Assembly (NCBI GenBank): GCA_900239685.1
Contig: OENT01000456.1
Span: 49,995 to 113,994 of the forward strand
DNA from: Rotaria macrura
Taxonomy: Eukaryota; Rotifera; Eurotatoria; Philodinida; Philodinidae
Length of the DNA stretch: 64,000 bases
Reading direction: 5' to 3'
Made by a program: the position numbers and the translations under genes. Below the pieces are notes generated by a model, which was not told the origin of the DNA, searched no databases, and saw nothing but the letters and a program-made list of their open reading frames with translations. Below, in pieces: positions 62,523 to 64,000 of this stretch (the stretch's first letter is position 1; each line of letters begins with the position of its first letter).

Positions 62523-64000
62523 GGCCGTAGAATATTTTAAGAATTCCTGATATATTTCATTTATTGAAGAAATTCTTTTATAGTATGAAGTTTTATTTTT
62601 GATTTATTTCATATTGATGTTATAAGATCAATTTAAAAGCTCATATAGAAATTCTTATTGTGACGGAAGAATTATTTTTCGTTATTTTTATTATTCATTT
62701 TTACGTGTACTGAGAATATGAAACAGTCACCTTACATACATCCCGATTTATTTTTTATTAATTGTGCTTTATATAAAAAGTCTCCACTAGTTTACAAATA
62801 TTTGAAAGGAAACAAAAGTACAGTAGATCGACTATTTATTCCAATTTGTGATTTAGTCAAAATTCAAAATTTTCAAATATTTTCCTTCCTTATTATTCTA
62901 ACGTACCATTTCATACTGAAACTGAAGACACAACAGAAATTTTGTTTCATACTTTCATTACCTTTTGAGAAATCTAATAGAAGACCAATTAAGAAATCTT
63001 CTGCGATCTAAAATGCACTATATTTGCATCAAATTTTGTTATAACAACCAAAATAAAGATTTGAACACAATGTAAGTTAAATTTAAAGGAATGCATCCAT
63101 TTTGATGTTAACTGCTTCAAATATTGAAAAGGAATATTTTTAATTCGGTTCATAATCGGCATGCATATTAAACATAGATACTTTAAGTATCAATATCAAA
63201 GTCCAAAGTTAGTATTGCAAAAGATTGTGTAAATGTGATCTAAATAGGAAATATAAAAAAGTTGCTGTGAATCGTTGAAGAATCTCTAACATCCCCAATT
63301 ATGTTGAAACTCGTTGGATTCCACAAAAAGTGGGTTTTTTTACTTGTCTTCATTACTCAACATCCATTCTTACATTGCATGTTTCACTGTTGCTATTGTT
63401 TTGTCCTACTTCGCAGAGTTTGTATCTGAAAAGAATACTAAAAAACTGAAAAGAAAGAGACAAGACAGACAGAAACTAACCAAACAGTGCCGCTATACTG
63501 TAAAAGTAAAGAAAAAAATCATTCAAAACAAGTAAGCAAGCAGTTAAGGTCGAGAAAAATTTCAAAATCAACAACAGGGTATTATTGAAAATACTCGAAA
63601 GTGCCGTAAGTAAAGCATTTGGAAAATTCCAACTATTAGAAAAACTAGTTAGAAGGTTTTATAATTACCGACTAGATGCTGTGAGTAATGGTAATGCTTG
63701 AAACAGATATGACACACTCTCAAGAAAAACAGTGTAACACTACCGAACGGTTTTGAAATTTCCGTAGAAGTTGCGTAACGTCAGATAGTTGTTCCAACGG
63801 ATACACCGACAGCAACTTGGCTACGAAACAATTACGTCACCTGAAGAGAGGGTCACATGAAATATAATGAGTTTGTATAATTGCGTATATGTCTACAATC
63901 ATGTGTTAAATCACGTACAAGCCAAGAAACTAGTTACGAATCGCTCACCAAATTTTTGCCAAATGTGGTTGGGAGTTTTTGGAAATTTTGAGTTTTGTTT
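62523..64000. other. Right end of window, no gene recognised
   Basis: 1.5 kb of AT-rich sequence. Frames at 62718-63011 and 63314-63535 are open but show no domain; the second is Lys/Arg-rich at its end. No transposon ends were matched. Confidence 0.55.

Noticed and set aside
63314..63535. Lys/Arg-rich 73-codon frame near the right end
   Set aside because: Too short, no acceptor or domain, composition typical of AT-rich noise.
1..64000. CRISPR arrays, bacterial operons, rRNA genes or integrated viral genomes
   Set aside because: No regularly spaced repeats, no Shine-Dalgarno-led gene series, no rRNA sequence and no viral replicase or capsid signature was seen.

Overview
The window looks like nuclear DNA of a small AT-rich invertebrate, most likely a bdelloid rotifer. 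The evidence is compact spliced genes with many introns of about 50-70 nt (GT-AG), animal-specific proteins, an F-box/leucine-rich-like gene of the kind abundant in bdelloids, many small DNA transposons, and a T-rich tract ending in AG just before most start codons, as expected for spliced-leader trans-splicing. The species assignment is inference. All gene models were assembled by eye, and in nearly all of them every splice junction keeps frame.

Left part (+ strand): an F-box protein gene (78-3238, 5' end not found), a gene-poor gap, then five genes head to tail with gaps of only 81-194 bp. These are TSEN2 (tRNA splicing endonuclease catalytic subunit), a retinol-dehydrogenase-like short-chain dehydrogenase, METTL9 (protein histidine methyltransferase), DNAAF2/Kintoun (axonemal dynein pre-assembly) and EPS15 (endocytic adaptor). 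The layout and the acceptor sites suggest one trans-spliced polycistronic unit. A small unrecognised gene (25984-26511) follows.

Middle part (- strand): an NCS-like EF-hand calcium sensor with a long acidic tail, a kelch-repeat protein, and a GPR155/LYCHOS-type gene (PIN-like transporter fused to a seven-helix part) that ends before the usual DEP domain. A hAT-type MITE with a perfect 8-bp target duplication sits in its first intron, and a 371-bp near-perfect palindrome lies just past its stop codon. Divergent from it on the + strand is a 21-exon receptor tyrosine kinase of about 1446 residues, with signal peptide, about seven Ig-like domains, TM helix and a divergent split kinase domain.

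Right part (50.5-64 kb): no intact host gene is visible. It is a transposon graveyard: a foldback hairpin, a 1.1-kb TA-flanked element, a tRNA-Met-like sequence, a decayed FLYWCH/MULE transposase gene followed by inverted TGTGGG telomere-like tracts, a 125-bp hAT MITE with a perfect 8-bp duplication, and a 2.3-kb TA-flanked element carrying a nested hAT insertion whose left end coincides with an assembly N. The likely operon, the divergent kinase, the DEP-less LYCHOS gene and the transposon nest are the main points of interest.
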